DNA from: Verrucomicrobiota bacterium
Lineage (GTDB): Bacteria > Verrucomicrobiota > Verrucomicrobiia > Verrucomicrobiales > DEV007
DNA length: 52,910 nucleotides
Reading direction: 5' to 3'
Assembly: GCA_030625775.1 (NCBI GenBank)
Contig: DAOUQC010000027.1
Coordinates: forward strand, 1-52,910
In this document: positions 41,736 to 51,322 of the stretch, piece after piece
Layout: the number at the start of each line of letters is the position of its first letter
Position numbering within the stretch: position 1 is the stretch's first letter
Made by a program: the position numbers and the translations under genes
The notes under the pieces: model-generated
What the model was told of the DNA's origin: nothing
Databases searched by the model: none
The model's input: the letters and a program-made list of their open reading frames with translations, nothing else

Positions 41736-42314
41736 CTAGGATTGTTCAGGTTCTATCATTCCGTAATCTCCATCCTTACGGCGATAGAGCACACTCAAAC
41801 GTTCGCTCACTGCATTATGGAAAACGATGAATGAACGTTCGCTCAATTCCATTTCCATAATTGCCTCTTCCTCAAACAAAGGTCGAATGCGATAATTGTC
41901 CTTGTGAACAATCACCGGCTTCACCTCCTCTTCGAGATCCTCCGGAATATCCGGACTGAATACTCGTTCTTCAAGATGCCTGATGTCCTGCCTGCGCGGA
42001 CGGTGGGATTTCAACATCCGTGTTTTGTATTTTCTCATCCGACGGGCAATTTTGCTCAGGGTTTCGTCGATGGACGCATACATGTCCTCCGTCTCCGTAT
42101 CGGCCTCAATCGTGATGTGATTTGCGCAATGTAGAATCACTTCAGCTTTCTGGCGATTTTTCTGCACATCGAGAATCACCTTGGCTTCAATGATTTTTGG
42201 ATAGTCCAAGTGCAATCCCTCGACCTTCTTGAAAGCGTGGTCGCGCATCGCTTCAGTGACGGTCACATGTCGCCCGGTTACGGTGATAGGAAGATTCACA
42301 TTTTGTACCTGCAT
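41736..42314 (-). CDS. hpf: ribosome hibernation promoting factor, long form
   Basis: This 192-residue protein has the N-terminal HPF/RaiA domain (LPITVTGRHVTVTEAMRDHAFKK and the CANHITIEADTETEDMYASIDE region) and the C-terminal dimerisation domain of long HPFs (RSFIVFHNAVSERLSVLYRRKDGDYGMIEP). Long HPF pairs 70S ribosomes into inactive 100S dimers when growth slows. It is flanked by lptB upstream and hprK downstream on one strand, the order known around rpoN in proteobacteria, but rpoN itself is missing between lptB and hpf. Confidence 0.93.
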   Translation of the reverse strand: MQVQNVNLPITVTGRHVTVTEAMRDHAFKKVEGLHLDYPKIIEAKVILDVQKNRQKAEVILHCANHITIEADTETEDMYASIDETLSKIARRMRKYKTRMLKSHRPRRQDIRHLEERVFSPDIPEDLEEEVKPVIVHKDNYRIRPLFEEEAIMEMELSERSFIVFHNAVSERLSVLYRRKDGDYGMIEPEQS

Positions 42315-42376
42315 GGTTTTTTCTTATGGTTATGGGTTAATAATAAATTCAATTGCTAAAAATTTTCTACTGCATT

Positions 42377-43201
42377 TTACATGCTGAATCGCTCTCCCAG
42401 GTAAAGTTCCCGGCTCACTGGGTCGTTAATCAAGAAATCACGATTGCCTTCACGCACCACTTTGCCCTCACACAAGAGGTAGGCACGGTCCACAATATTC
42501 AGCGTCTCCCGGACATTGTGATCGGTAATCAAAATTGCCAAACCCGACTCCCTGAGCTGAACAATGATATCCTGAATTTCACTCACCGCGATCGGATCCA
42601 CTCCTGAAAACGGCTCATCCAACATCAACAAACGAGGTTCGGTGACCAGGGAACGAGCAATCGTTAAACGGCGTTTCTCTCCCCCGCTCAGAGTCAAAGC
42701 CACATTTTTTGCCAAAGCATCAATGCCAAACTGCTCCATCAAAGTCTGGCAGCGCTCTTTCTGCTCTCCTTTTGAAAAATTCTGTGTCTCTAAAACCGCC
42801 ATTATATTCTGCTCAACCGTCAGCTTGCGGAAAATCGACTCCTCCTGCGGCAAATAGCCCATTCCCACCCGGGCGCGTCGATACATCGGTTCATTGGTCA
42901 CATCCTTACCACTGAAAACTACCCGCCCTTCATTTGGTGGCACCAAACCAACAATCATATAAAAGGTAGTCGTCTTTCCCGCACCATTGGGTCCGAGCAG
43001 GCCGACGATCTCCCCAGCCCCTACATGAATGTCGACCCCGTCCACCACCGCACGACCATCGTAGACTTTCACCAAACCCTCGGTATGCATCAGAGCCGCC
43101 GCCCCACTATTTCTAGCCTCGGAATTCAAGAGTGAAATACTAGCCTGCTTACCTGCCGGTTTATTCACAGGAGCTTGCGGGAGCTCAGAGCTGGTATTCA
43201 T
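42377..43201 (-). CDS. lptB: LPS export ABC transporter ATP-binding protein LptB
   Basis: The 274-residue protein is a typical LptB after an extra N-terminal stretch of about 38 residues: HTEGLVKVYDGRAVVDGVDI, Walker A GPNGAGKTT (70-78), GMGYLPQEESIFRKLTVEQN, signature LSGGEKRRLTIARSL, and Walker B LLMLDEPFSGVDP with LITDHNVRETL. It powers extraction of lipopolysaccharide from the inner membrane with LptFG (not in this window). It follows lptA by 35 bases, and hpf follows it. Confidence 0.94.
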   Translation of the reverse strand: MNTSSELPQAPVNKPAGKQASISLLNSEARNSGAAALMHTEGLVKVYDGRAVVDGVDIHVGAGEIVGLLGPNGAGKTTTFYMIVGLVPPNEGRVVFSGKDVTNEPMYRRARVGMGYLPQEESIFRKLTVEQNIMAVLETQNFSKGEQKERCQTLMEQFGIDALAKNVALTLSGGEKRRLTIARSLVTEPRLLMLDEPFSGVDPIAVSEIQDIIVQLRESGLAILITDHNVRETLNIVDRAYLLCEGKVVREGNRDFLINDPVSRELYLGERFSM

Positions 43202-43236
43202 AATTTAAAATTCAGTCTACACGTCAGCCAATAAGC

Positions 43237-44553
43237 TTATTTACGTTTGGAAATATCTCCCAGTTTGGTAGGTATCAGAGTCGGTGCCTTGCCCCCTTTG
43301 CCCCCCTTCCCTCCCCCAACAGGAATAACGATCTTGGCCCCTCCCACTCCTTTGGTTCCCTTGTCCTTCACACTGTGATTGCCATCTTTTTTCAAAGTGA
43401 TTGTTGCCGATTGAGAATTGGTCTTTACCAAACTGGCGCCGCTCTGCAATTGCGGAGGCCCTTCACTCAATACCAAATCGCCAGTCAGAGCATCATACAC
43501 CACCTTGCGGGATTGCCCCACATCCTTGCCCCCCTTGTCATTCAGACGCTCCACAATCACCCGGGCACCTGTTGCCACCGCCATTTTAAACGGTGCTTCC
43601 GATTCAACCCCTTCTTCATGCATGTGGATCACCAGGCGATCGCTTTTCAGATGGAACGTCGGATGGGCTAAATTCACATTACCAATAAAGGTCGTAGTGT
43701 GTTTTTCATTATCCATCTCCACTTCATCCGATGTGATTTCCATCACCCCTGGTGCCGATTTGCTCTTCTTTTTCAGCTTCTTGGCAACCAGCGGCTTGGG
43801 AGCAGGCACATCACTGGCCGCTAAAGAGGTCTGCAGATTTTCGGGTGGGATTTCCCGTGAAGTGGTAATGGGAGCCGCTGCAACAGCCGTCACCGATGCC
43901 AGTGATGGAGGCCGCGATGAATCCACCACTCTTGATGTCTTGGGTGTGTTGGTGACCACACCTGCCGTTACTACCTTTTGGGTGGCTTTCACGGGAGTGG
44001 CGCTTACTGGAGCCGCCTTGCTTTTGACAAGCTCTTTGTCTCCAGCTTTGGGCATAGCTTTTACCGGGGCCGTCTTTTTGCCGTCTTCCGCTGATCGTGC
44101 AACTGCCACCGGTTCCTTTTTGGATGAACTTTCCTTTTCTTTGAGCTTGCGAAATCGCTCACGTGCCGAGCGCAACAAAGCGTCCGGATCACTACCCACC
44201 TTGTCCAATTGTCCGGTCAGCGATTTTAACTGATCCGAATCTGCCATCTCCTTCAACGAAGATACCGCCGAGGCCTTGGTTTTTGAGGAAGTGTCTGGAG
44301 ATACCTCCTTTGCCGGTGTTTTAGTCGACGACTCCTTTTTCCCCGCCTCCTCGGTTTTGTCAGCTTCCGTGGCAGGCTTGCTTTCCGCCTCTTTGTTAGT
44401 GGAACTCGATTTACCAGAACTCGCTTTGGTCTTTTTGAACAAATCGCTGAATTTAAATTTCTGCGGCTCCGCACTTTCAGCTGCAGTAGTCCCCACCAAC
44501 ATCAAAGCAAATAAACCCGCCGCAAAAAACCTTTTTCCTGAATACATTTTCAT
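43237..44553 (-). CDS. lptA: LptA/OstA-domain periplasmic protein with long low-complexity linker
   Basis: This 438-residue protein has a signal peptide (FFAAGLFALMLVGTTAAESA), then about 230 residues rich in Lys, Ser, Ala and Thr with few hydrophobics, then the OstA/LptA-type domain from about 268 (PGVMEITSDEVEMDNEKHTT, FIGNVNLAHPTFHLKSDRLV, VVYDALTGDLVLSEGPPQLQ), and a Gly-Lys-rich tail. LptA bridges LPS across the periplasm. Typical LptA has about 185 residues, so the linker is a large addition. The start overlaps the LptC-like stop by four bases (ATGA), linking the two translationally. Confidence 0.82.
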   Translation of the reverse strand: MKMYSGKRFFAAGLFALMLVGTTAAESAEPQKFKFSDLFKKTKASSGKSSSTNKEAESKPATEADKTEEAGKKESSTKTPAKEVSPDTSSKTKASAVSSLKEMADSDQLKSLTGQLDKVGSDPDALLRSARERFRKLKEKESSSKKEPVAVARSAEDGKKTAPVKAMPKAGDKELVKSKAAPVSATPVKATQKVVTAGVVTNTPKTSRVVDSSRPPSLASVTAVAAAPITTSREIPPENLQTSLAASDVPAPKPLVAKKLKKKSKSAPGVMEITSDEVEMDNEKHTTTFIGNVNLAHPTFHLKSDRLVIHMHEEGVESEAPFKMAVATGARVIVERLNDKGGKDVGQSRKVVYDALTGDLVLSEGPPQLQSGASLVKTNSQSATITLKKDGNHSVKDKGTKGVGGAKIVIPVGGGKGGKGGKAPTLIPTKLGDISKRK

Positions 44554-45179
44554 TTTCCGTCTCCCTCCCGATTTTCTTTTTTCTTTTCGTCCCCGGACTC
44601 TTTTGGCATCAAACTGTCATCCGCGTTATAAAGTAACATTTTCACGTTGCCTGTCATCTTTCCTTTTTGGGTGACGGCATCAAACACCATCTCGTCACCC
44701 TCCAGATCAAACACCCCCTCCTGCTCAATGCGAGTGCGCGTATCACTGGTGATTTCCTCCTTTTCCAAATCATAAATCCCTCGCTCCGTCGAGATCAAGG
44801 TATCTTTCTCCCCGGGTTTTGCATACATTTTAATACGCAAGTCCCCCATATCGAGATGCTTTTCATCCAGACGCTTCATCGTAAGCGCTGTCATCACCGA
44901 ACTCAACCGATCCCCCGTGTAACTTGGCAGCTTCACCCCCCGTAGGCTGCGACCTTCCGGTAAAATTTTCCCAATGTCCACACTCGGCCCCTTTGCAGCA
45001 ACCACTTCCTCCCCACTGCTTTTTTCGGTTTTTTCGGTTTTCTTGGAAGATTCACTCTTTTTAGCTTTTTTTGTCGGCTTGTCCGGGCGGGCGATTGCCG
45101 GGCGGTCTTGAGCCTTCACCTCGGATATCCCCCCTGCCATCACCAAAGCACACAGCAACAACTTTCCCCCCCTACGCAT
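44550..45179 (-). CDS. lptC: LptC-like LPS export component
   Basis: The protein (about 209 residues) begins MRRGGKLLLCALVMAGG with an alanine-containing signal sequence ending SEVKAQ, followed by a Lys/Ser/Glu-rich linker (KKAKKSESSKKTEKTEKSSG) and an OstA-like beta region: VKLPSYTGDRLSSVMTALTM, DTLISTERGIYDLEKEEITS, GVFDLEGDEMVFDAVTQKGK. This resembles LptC, which passes LPS from LptBFG to LptA. The ATG at 45179 is preferred over 45230, since the extra codons would come from a low-complexity spacer. It lies between kdsA and lptA, and overlaps lptA by four bases. Confidence 0.7.
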   Translation of the reverse strand: MRRGGKLLLCALVMAGGISEVKAQDRPAIARPDKPTKKAKKSESSKKTEKTEKSSGEEVVAAKGPSVDIGKILPEGRSLRGVKLPSYTGDRLSSVMTALTMKRLDEKHLDMGDLRIKMYAKPGEKDTLISTERGIYDLEKEEITSDTRTRIEQEGVFDLEGDEMVFDAVTQKGKMTGNVKMLLYNADDSLMPKESGDEKKKENREGDGK

Positions 45180-45257
45180 CTCAAATGACCACCCACCCCC
45201 TTTTTCCACTGTCATTTGCCCATTATTCATTAGTGATTAGTGCCCAATATCCACAAG

Positions 45258-46103
45258 CTACAGCGTCACCGCCTCACGAATTCTTTGCAATTTTTTCAAA
45301 ACCCCGGCCAATTCTGCCAGCGGCACCTGATTCGGCCCGTCGGATAAAGCTTTGTCCGGGTCGGGATGGGTTTCCATAAAAACCCCGTCACATCCCGTAG
45401 CCACCGCCGCCCGGGCCAACACCGGAGCCAGCGCCCCATCCCCACCACTCGTGCCTCCTAGCCCGCCTGGCCGCTGAACCGAATGGGTCGCATCAAATAC
45501 CACTCTCACCCCCTGCTCTCTCATCCAAACTATCGATCGCATATCCGCCACAAGGTTATTGTATCCAAAACTCGCACCTCTTTCGATAAAAAAGAAATGT
45601 TCACAACCAAAATAGCGCAACTTATCTGCAATATTAACCATGTCCCAGGGAGCGAGAAACTGCCCCTTTTTCACCCCCACCACTCGCCCGGTCTCGGCTG
45701 CCGCCTGGATCAAATCCGTCTGACGGCACAGAAAAGCGGGAATCTGCAGCACATCGACCCATTCGGCAGCAATCTCTGCCTGCCCGGGCAAATGAATATC
45801 TGTAGTCACCGGCAGATTTAATTCTTTGCCAATTGCTCCCAGGATTTCACAACCCTGGCGACATTCCATCCCTCGAAACGAATCCACCGAGCTCCGGTTT
45901 GCCTTGTCAAAAGACGCCTTGAACACAAATCCCACTCCAAGCGATTCGGTCACCTTTTTCAGCTCACGCGCCATCGTCCAGACAAAGTCCTCCGACTCCA
46001 TCACACAAGGCCCCAGAGTGTAAACAAGCTGATTCCCCCCAAGTTCGAGATCTTGAATGGGAATGACGGGGAAAGACAGGTTTTCTGGCGTGGATTCTGA
46101 CAC
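45258..46103 (-). CDS. kdsA: 3-deoxy-8-phosphooctulonate synthase (Kdo-8-P synthase)
   Basis: The protein of about 281 residues has the DAHP/KDO8P synthase barrel pattern: [85 protein letters not shown] and [12 protein letters not shown]. It condenses PEP with arabinose 5-phosphate to Kdo-8-phosphate for the LPS core. The Cys in GPC is the residue that marks the metal-dependent class, where metal-independent enzymes have Asn. The start is uncertain: GTG at 46103 is favoured over TTG at 46118. It begins the cluster kdsA-lptC-lptA-lptB-hpf. Confidence 0.93.
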   Translation of the reverse strand: MSESTPENLSFPVIPIQDLELGGNQLVYTLGPCVMESEDFVWTMARELKKVTESLGVGFVFKASFDKANRSSVDSFRGMECRQGCEILGAIGKELNLPVTTDIHLPGQAEIAAEWVDVLQIPAFLCRQTDLIQAAAETGRVVGVKKGQFLAPWDMVNIADKLRYFGCEHFFFIERGASFGYNNLVADMRSIVWMREQGVRVVFDATHSVQRPGGLGGTSGGDGALAPVLARAAVATGCDGVFMETHPDPDKALSDGPNQVPLAELAGVLKKLQRIREAVTL

Positions 46104-46221
46104 ACCTGAGCTTAACAAGCTCCCCTCTCTCCCGCAACCCGTTTCAAGGACCTTTTGGGAAGCTCGTTCCTCTTCGGAAAAATGAGCACGCCAAAGCTCC
46201 CATTCCCCCCGGATATTTTTT

Positions 46222-46587
46222 CTACTCTACGGCAAACGGGCGATGCTTGCGTTTCAAAACATGTCCTTCCTGATCACAGTGAACATACACACTGTTATTG
46301 TCCGGAACTTTGCCCAGAAAGGTATAGCTCCCACCTTCAGGACATTCTGGTGCCTTTGAAATACATTCAGCGGCAATCAAGTCATCGATGCTTATCGCAT
46401 CCCCCGCTTTGAGTCCTTCCACATTAGCCTGATTCACCACACCTTTTTGAAGGAAAGCCATGTTGACAATGCATCTGGAGTTTGGGCCTTGTAAACGCCA
46501 GAATATTTGACTGGATATGAATGGAGCCAAAACCAAGGCCACCAGAAGGCCAATGCTAATGACAGTTTTTTTGCTTCCTGAAGTCAT
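46222..46587 (-). CDS. pilin-like membrane-anchored protein of unknown function
   Basis: This 121-residue protein has an N-terminal membrane helix (about 10-30) and a globular C-terminal part with [33 protein letters not shown] and [21 protein letters not shown] then HCDQEGH. The C-terminal [14 protein letters not shown] pattern is like the C-termini of small type IV pilin-like proteins in Verrucomicrobiota, where CPxGGxY occurs. It lacks a canonical Phe-Thr-Leu-x-Glu prepilin site. The four cysteines could form disulfides. Genes for a pilus system are not present nearby. Confidence 0.5.
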   Translation of the reverse strand: MTSGSKKTVISIGLLVALVLAPFISSQIFWRLQGPNSRCIVNMAFLQKGVVNQANVEGLKAGDAISIDDLIAAECISKAPECPEGGSYTFLGKVPDNNSVYVHCDQEGHVLKRKHRPFAVE

Positions 46588-46717
46588 TGTATATTTCCTG
46601 TTCCAGGCAGATAGACCAAGAAGACCCGGCTACTTGCTCTCGCTTATGTTTGTATCGCCCTCTTTACCTTCCTCCTTTTTAGAGTCACGCAAGTATTTTG
46701 ATCAATGATCACTCCTC

Positions 46718-48811
46718 TCACCACTCGACCACTTGAAGTAAATTGCTGTAATCGTCAGTCCACCGAATGGCTTTTGGCTGTTTCCTTCGCCAGGGTGTCA
46801 CCCGCTCATCTTGTTTGATCAATTGCAGCAAGCTGTCATCACTACCTATAAGCACCCATGTGGAAAAATACTCGGACCAACTATCAGGGTCGCGTTCGAT
46901 CAAGATCGCATCCTTCCCCAATTCATACGCCGCATTGCGAATGGGGTCAGTCAAGTCCAGCTGGTTGTTGGTGATATGCACTGCCAACACCCCTTCCGCT
47001 TTCAGGTGCCTGAAATACAGTTCGAAAGCTTCGTGAGTCAGCAGATGGATGGGAATAGAGTCCCCACTGAAGGCATCCACAAAAAGCACATCGAATTGCT
47101 GGCTCCCCCCTGCTGCCAATTCCCGTTCCAAAACAATCCTTGCATCGCCGAGAATCACAGTTTCTTCACCCGGACTGTCTTCAAGATAAGTGAAGTGCTC
47201 TCTTGCCAGCTTTTCCACTTGAGCGTTGATCTCATAAAAACGTACAAGCTCTCCCGGTTTCGACCACGTTGCTAGAGTGCCAACTCCAAGACCAATCACT
47301 CCGATTTTTAAAGGGGGTGCCTGCAAAGCCCTCTGTCTGCGAATGTAGGTAAATAGAATTCCGGCACCACTTTCTTCCGAGTAATAAGTAGCCGGCCACC
47401 GCCGGTATTTTTCATCCAGAAGCTGGCGCCCGTGACTGATCCGGCCATGACGGAGAGTGCGATAGTGATAGCCTCCCGGGTCCTCTCCTTCGTAAACTCT
47501 GAGTACACCATAAAAACCACGCATCGAAACAATGGTCTCTTTCAAAGCCACAGCGGCATGTCTCCACAAAAACACCGTCATCACTATGGTCGATACTACC
47601 CACAAAGCTAATCTTATTCTTGATCTGCATCGTGAAATCTCGTTATCCGAGTCCCTGAATAAACAAAATCCTACCAATACCACCACCGCCAGAAACCCCA
47701 GGTGCAGTTCCCAGTAACCATTAAAAACAAGAGGTGCGATCAAAGCGACAAAAGCTCCCCCCAGTGCGCCCCCCAACGCCACCGCAAGAAAAAATGAAGT
47801 GAGGTATTCAGGGCTAGGCTTGAGACGAGCCATCTCCCCATGACAAACCATGCAACAGGTAAACATCGCTGATACGTATATCGAGATCTGTACCGGTAGA
47901 GACCAACTCGAAGCGGTGAAATCCTGATTCAGCAAATAGACCAGTGCCGCCAGCAGAATCGCCGCCAAGGGCACCCAGAGCGGACGATAATACCAGCGAG
48001 CGTGATCAAAATTGATAATGAATGTGAGCAGATAAAGACTCAAGGGCAACACCCAGAGGAAGGGAACCGTAGCCACATCCTGACACATCCGGTTAGTCGT
48101 CGACAGCAAGAGAATGGAACCGCAGCAAGCCAGCGCAATCCAAAAAAACCAATCCGATACCAGCGGTTTTTTCACCCCCACGGCTGATGACCGAGGCTCC
48201 GGGATCAATACCGAAGACTCTCCTTTTTTCAAAAACAGCCACGCACAAATCCCGATAAAAAAAACATAGATCAGATAGAGACCTGACCAGAGCCCCGTCT
48301 GTTGACCCAATCTGAGATTAGGTTCAAAAACAAGTGGGTAAGTGAGCAAGGCAAGCAGTGATCCTGCATTTGAAACTGCATACAAACGGTAAGGTGATCG
48401 TTCTGGTGACACCTGGGAAAACCAATGCTGCAGCAGAGGCCCCGAAGCTGAAATAATTATATAAGGCAAGCCCACAGTCATAAACAACAAGCTTACTATC
48501 CCTCCGACCGGACTAGCATCAGCCCCCATGGGCTTGAGTGCTTCCGGAGGATTGATGGGCAGCATCAGGAGTGCTGCCAGCAGTAGGGTCAGATGAATCC
48601 CAATCTGCCAGCGGCGGTATTGGCGCAACCTTAAAACAAGGAGGTGGGCGTAAGCATAACCAATCAACAGTCCTACTTGAAAAAACAGCAAACACGTCGT
48701 CCAAACTGCCGGACTCCCGCCATACCAGGGCAAGATATACCGTGCAATAACAGGCTGAACCTGGAAGAGCAGAAAAGCGCTGATGAAAACCGTAATGACA
48801 AAAACCGGCAT
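46718..48811 (-). CDS. multi-pass membrane protein fused to a spermidine-synthase-like methyltransferase fold
   Basis: The 697-residue protein has an N-terminal half with about 12 hydrophobic segments, then a soluble C-terminal domain of the spermidine-synthase class: GVIGLGVGTLATW, VRFYEINAQVEKLAREHF, ILGDARIVLERELA, FDVLFVDAFSGDSIPIHLLT and GVLAVHITNN. The Asp/Glu residues of the SAM/decarboxylated-SAM pocket are recognisable (Glu in YEIN, Asp in GDAR). Such MFS-type/SpeE-like fusions are widespread and uncharacterised; aminopropyl transfer at the membrane is a plausible but untested idea. It appears monocistronic. Confidence 0.82.
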   Translation of the reverse strand: MPVFVITVFISAFLLFQVQPVIARYILPWYGGSPAVWTTCLLFFQVGLLIGYAYAHLLVLRLRQYRRWQIGIHLTLLLAALLMLPINPPEALKPMGADASPVGGIVSLLFMTVGLPYIIISASGPLLQHWFSQVSPERSPYRLYAVSNAGSLLALLTYPLVFEPNLRLGQQTGLWSGLYLIYVFFIGICAWLFLKKGESSVLIPEPRSSAVGVKKPLVSDWFFWIALACCGSILLLSTTNRMCQDVATVPFLWVLPLSLYLLTFIINFDHARWYYRPLWVPLAAILLAALVYLLNQDFTASSWSLPVQISIYVSAMFTCCMVCHGEMARLKPSPEYLTSFFLAVALGGALGGAFVALIAPLVFNGYWELHLGFLAVVVLVGFCLFRDSDNEISRCRSRIRLALWVVSTIVMTVFLWRHAAVALKETIVSMRGFYGVLRVYEGEDPGGYHYRTLRHGRISHGRQLLDEKYRRWPATYYSEESGAGILFTYIRRQRALQAPPLKIGVIGLGVGTLATWSKPGELVRFYEINAQVEKLAREHFTYLEDSPGEETVILGDARIVLERELAAGGSQQFDVLFVDAFSGDSIPIHLLTHEAFELYFRHLKAEGVLAVHITNNQLDLTDPIRNAAYELGKDAILIERDPDSWSEYFSTWVLIGSDDSLLQLIKQDERVTPWRRKQPKAIRWTDDYSNLLQVVEW

Positions 48812-49228
48812 AACTGAGTGGCAACCAATATCAGCGCCTCCGCAAACTTATCACAAAAATTAAATTCTTCCGCAATCTTCTACCGGGCCGCGCACAACCC
48901 ATCCACATGATAAGTCTCCGCACCGCTACCTACGGACATTGCTGTCACCACCAGGCCCTTATCCATGCCTCCCAACATCCTATGAACTCTATTGCCCGAT
49001 AAAAATTACACTTTTTTTAAAACAAGCCCTGATGAATTTGCACTCTTGGCTATTACCTGGTGAACGAAGATCTAATCTATCTGGAATAAAAAATAGATTT
49101 TGTGTCCAAAAAAAACAAAACCCCACCTTATTCCTCTAGATACCATCTGAATGTCTGCTGCCTGTGCAAAACGACCGCCTGATAAGTGATCAAACCCAAG
49201 ACAAACAACCTTTACTAGGAAATAACGT
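48812..49228. promoter_or_regulatory. 417-base divergent intergenic region
   Basis: AT-rich and divergent between the MFS/SpeE-like fusion (left) and the DUF1800 gene (right). No gene, RNA or strong hairpin was recognised. The DUF1800 gene is preceded by AGGA at 49217-49220, eight bases before the ATG. Confidence 0.4.
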
Positions 49229-51265
49229 ATGAAACAGCATATACTCTCAGCCACCTTCTTCGGAACAGCATTGCTCCTTCCCTGCCTGACACTGGGACAA
49301 ACCCCTGACAATCCCGCAAAACTTGCTCTTAAAAAAGCGCACAACGAGCTGGCCTCGGCAAATAAATCCCTAGGCGAGCAATCTCCCTCGAAAAAAGAGG
49401 CCCAGGCTAAAGTTTCCCTCGCCAGGAAAAAACTTCTCGCAGAAACCGCCTGGACAGCACGCCAGGAGCTTGACAAGGCGGAAGAGGCTAAAAAAGCTGC
49501 TGAAAAAGCTCTGGCTGCCACAACCAAAAAAATCAAATCTACCAAGGATAAAGTCACCAGCGCTACAAAAGCCGCTGAAAAAGCCGCTGCTGAAAAGGCC
49601 AGTGCCACACAGGCTCTTGAAAAATCGCCAAAAGAGCAAAGCCTGAAAAAGGCACTTGCTGAAAAGAGCGCTGCCTCCGAAAAATCGGACAAGGCACTCG
49701 TCGCAGCCATCCAGGCAACTGGAAAAGCCGCTGCCGAGAAAAAACCCGCCGAAAAGTTATTGGCTGGGAAAAAAGCTGCCCTGGTCGCACCGCTTGATGC
49801 AGCAGCAGCAGCCCATGCAGAAGCTTTTGGTGGCTTGAAGCCAATTTCCAGCAAACAATGGGATTACGCCAAGGCACGCCATCTGCTGTTCCGTGCGGGC
49901 TTTGGAGGCAATCCGGAAGAAATCGAGAAACTCGTCAAAATGGGGCCCCACAAAGCAGTGGACTATCTGATTGAGTATCACAAACAGCCACGGGCCAGCA
50001 TTGAGCCTGACCGGGACATCTACTCGTGGGAACGCCCCCTGGCTTACGAAAAAAACCTCCACAAAGAAGCACAGGATCACCTGACCCGGGTAGACGGCAA
50101 ACGCAATGTCGATCAACACGCTTCCATGGTTCGTTGGTGGGTAAAACGACTGATCGATACCCCGCGACCTGCCGAAGAAAAGTTAGTGCTTTTCTGGCAC
50201 GACCATTTTGCCTCCAGTTACCGGGCTCTGGGAACTGCCTATCCAATGTATCGGCAGAACCAGTTGCTTCGCCTCTACGCTGATAATTATGAAGCTCTGC
50301 TGCATGGCATTGTGCAGGATCCGGCAATGATCAAGTTTCTCAACAATGACGACAACGTCAAGGGGAACAACAATGAGAACCTGGGCCGGGAACTGCTGGA
50401 ACTGTTCTCTTTGGGGGAAGAGAACAGTTCCTCCCACATTCCCAACGGTTATACAGAGGAAGACGTTCGCAATGGCAACACACGGGCCATGACCGGAGCG
50501 ACCTTTGACCGCGACGCTTCCCAGTATCGCTTTTACCATGACAAACACGATGGAGCTCCAAAAACCCTGCTCGGCAAAAAGGGCAACTGGGGCACCCATG
50601 AAGCAGTGGACATCATGCTCGAACATCCGGGCACATCACGCTACCTGACCAAAAAACTCTGGCAATACTACGTTTACTGGGAAACGGATCCAAAGATAAT
50701 CGATCAGATGGCCCAGGTATTAAAAGAGAATGGCTACAGGATCCGTCCTTTGCTTAAGAACATCTTTCTCTCTGAGGAGTTCTACAGTGACAAGGCAATG
50801 TCTGCACATATCAAAAGCCCGGTAGAGCTGTTGATAGGCACTGCTAAAATAGTCGACTTGCCTAAATTGACTCATCAGAACATCCGCTTCCTGCTAGCCA
50901 GCATGGGGCAAAGCCTGTTTGATCCACCCAGCGTGGCGGGTTGGGCCGAGGGAAGTGATTGGATCAATACCACCTTGTTGCTGGCTCGCTACACAGCGAC
51001 TGCCAATTTGGTCAAAGAGGGGAAAGCAGATTATATTGCTCTCTTGAAAGCCAAAAAAATCACCAAAACTGAAGACGCCGTGGATCACCTGACCAAACGT
51101 TTTCTTCTAACCGATCTGAGTCCGGATAAACGACAACAATTAATCGAATTTCTTGGACCTTTGCCCCCGCTGTCTGAATGGGAATCAAAAAAGAAGCAAC
51201 TCAATGCCAAACTACAGGCCCTGGTGGTCCTGCTGGTGAGCAGCCCTGAGTATCAAGTGAGCTGA
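49229..51265 (+). CDS. DUF1800 family protein with long N-terminal coiled coil
   Basis: This 678-residue protein has a signal peptide (MKQHILSATFFGTALLLPCL), then about 160 residues dominated by Ala, Lys and Glu in heptad-like repeats (for example AEEAKKAAEKALAATTKKIK), and a DUF1800 domain from about 205: WDYAKARHLLFRAGFGGNPE, EEKLVLFWHDHFASSYRALG, NENLGRELLELFSLG, NGYTEEDVRNGNTRAMTGAT and SVAGWAEGSDWINTT. DUF1800 proteins are almost always encoded before DUF1501 proteins, as here 57 bases upstream. Their biochemical role is unknown. The coiled coil would make an unusually long exported stalk. Confidence 0.9.
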   Translation: MKQHILSATFFGTALLLPCLTLGQTPDNPAKLALKKAHNELASANKSLGEQSPSKKEAQAKVSLARKKLLAETAWTARQELDKAEEAKKAAEKALAATTKKIKSTKDKVTSATKAAEKAAAEKASATQALEKSPKEQSLKKALAEKSAASEKSDKALVAAIQATGKAAAEKKPAEKLLAGKKAALVAPLDAAAAAHAEAFGGLKPISSKQWDYAKARHLLFRAGFGGNPEEIEKLVKMGPHKAVDYLIEYHKQPRASIEPDRDIYSWERPLAYEKNLHKEAQDHLTRVDGKRNVDQHASMVRWWVKRLIDTPRPAEEKLVLFWHDHFASSYRALGTAYPMYRQNQLLRLYADNYEALLHGIVQDPAMIKFLNNDDNVKGNNNENLGRELLELFSLGEENSSSHIPNGYTEEDVRNGNTRAMTGATFDRDASQYRFYHDKHDGAPKTLLGKKGNWGTHEAVDIMLEHPGTSRYLTKKLWQYYVYWETDPKIIDQMAQVLKENGYRIRPLLKNIFLSEEFYSDKAMSAHIKSPVELLIGTAKIVDLPKLTHQNIRFLLASMGQSLFDPPSVAGWAEGSDWINTTLLLARYTATANLVKEGKADYIALLKAKKITKTEDAVDHLTKRFLLTDLSPDKRQQLIEFLGPLPPLSEWESKKKQLNAKLQALVVLLVSSPEYQVS

Positions 51266-51322
51266 TTATAGATTCACAAACCAACTAACCTGATAACTAA
51301 CACTTAACTGGAGAAAAATATT

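Noticed and set aside
43418-44233. Long open frame opposite lptA
   Set aside because: It is the complement of the low-complexity linker; composition is that of a shadow frame and no domain is seen.
49072-49854. Long open frame on the minus strand opposite the DUF1800 coiled coil
   Set aside because: Ala/Phe/Ser-rich composition is the mirror of the Ala/Lys/Glu-rich repeats on the coding strand; no start context or family resemblance.
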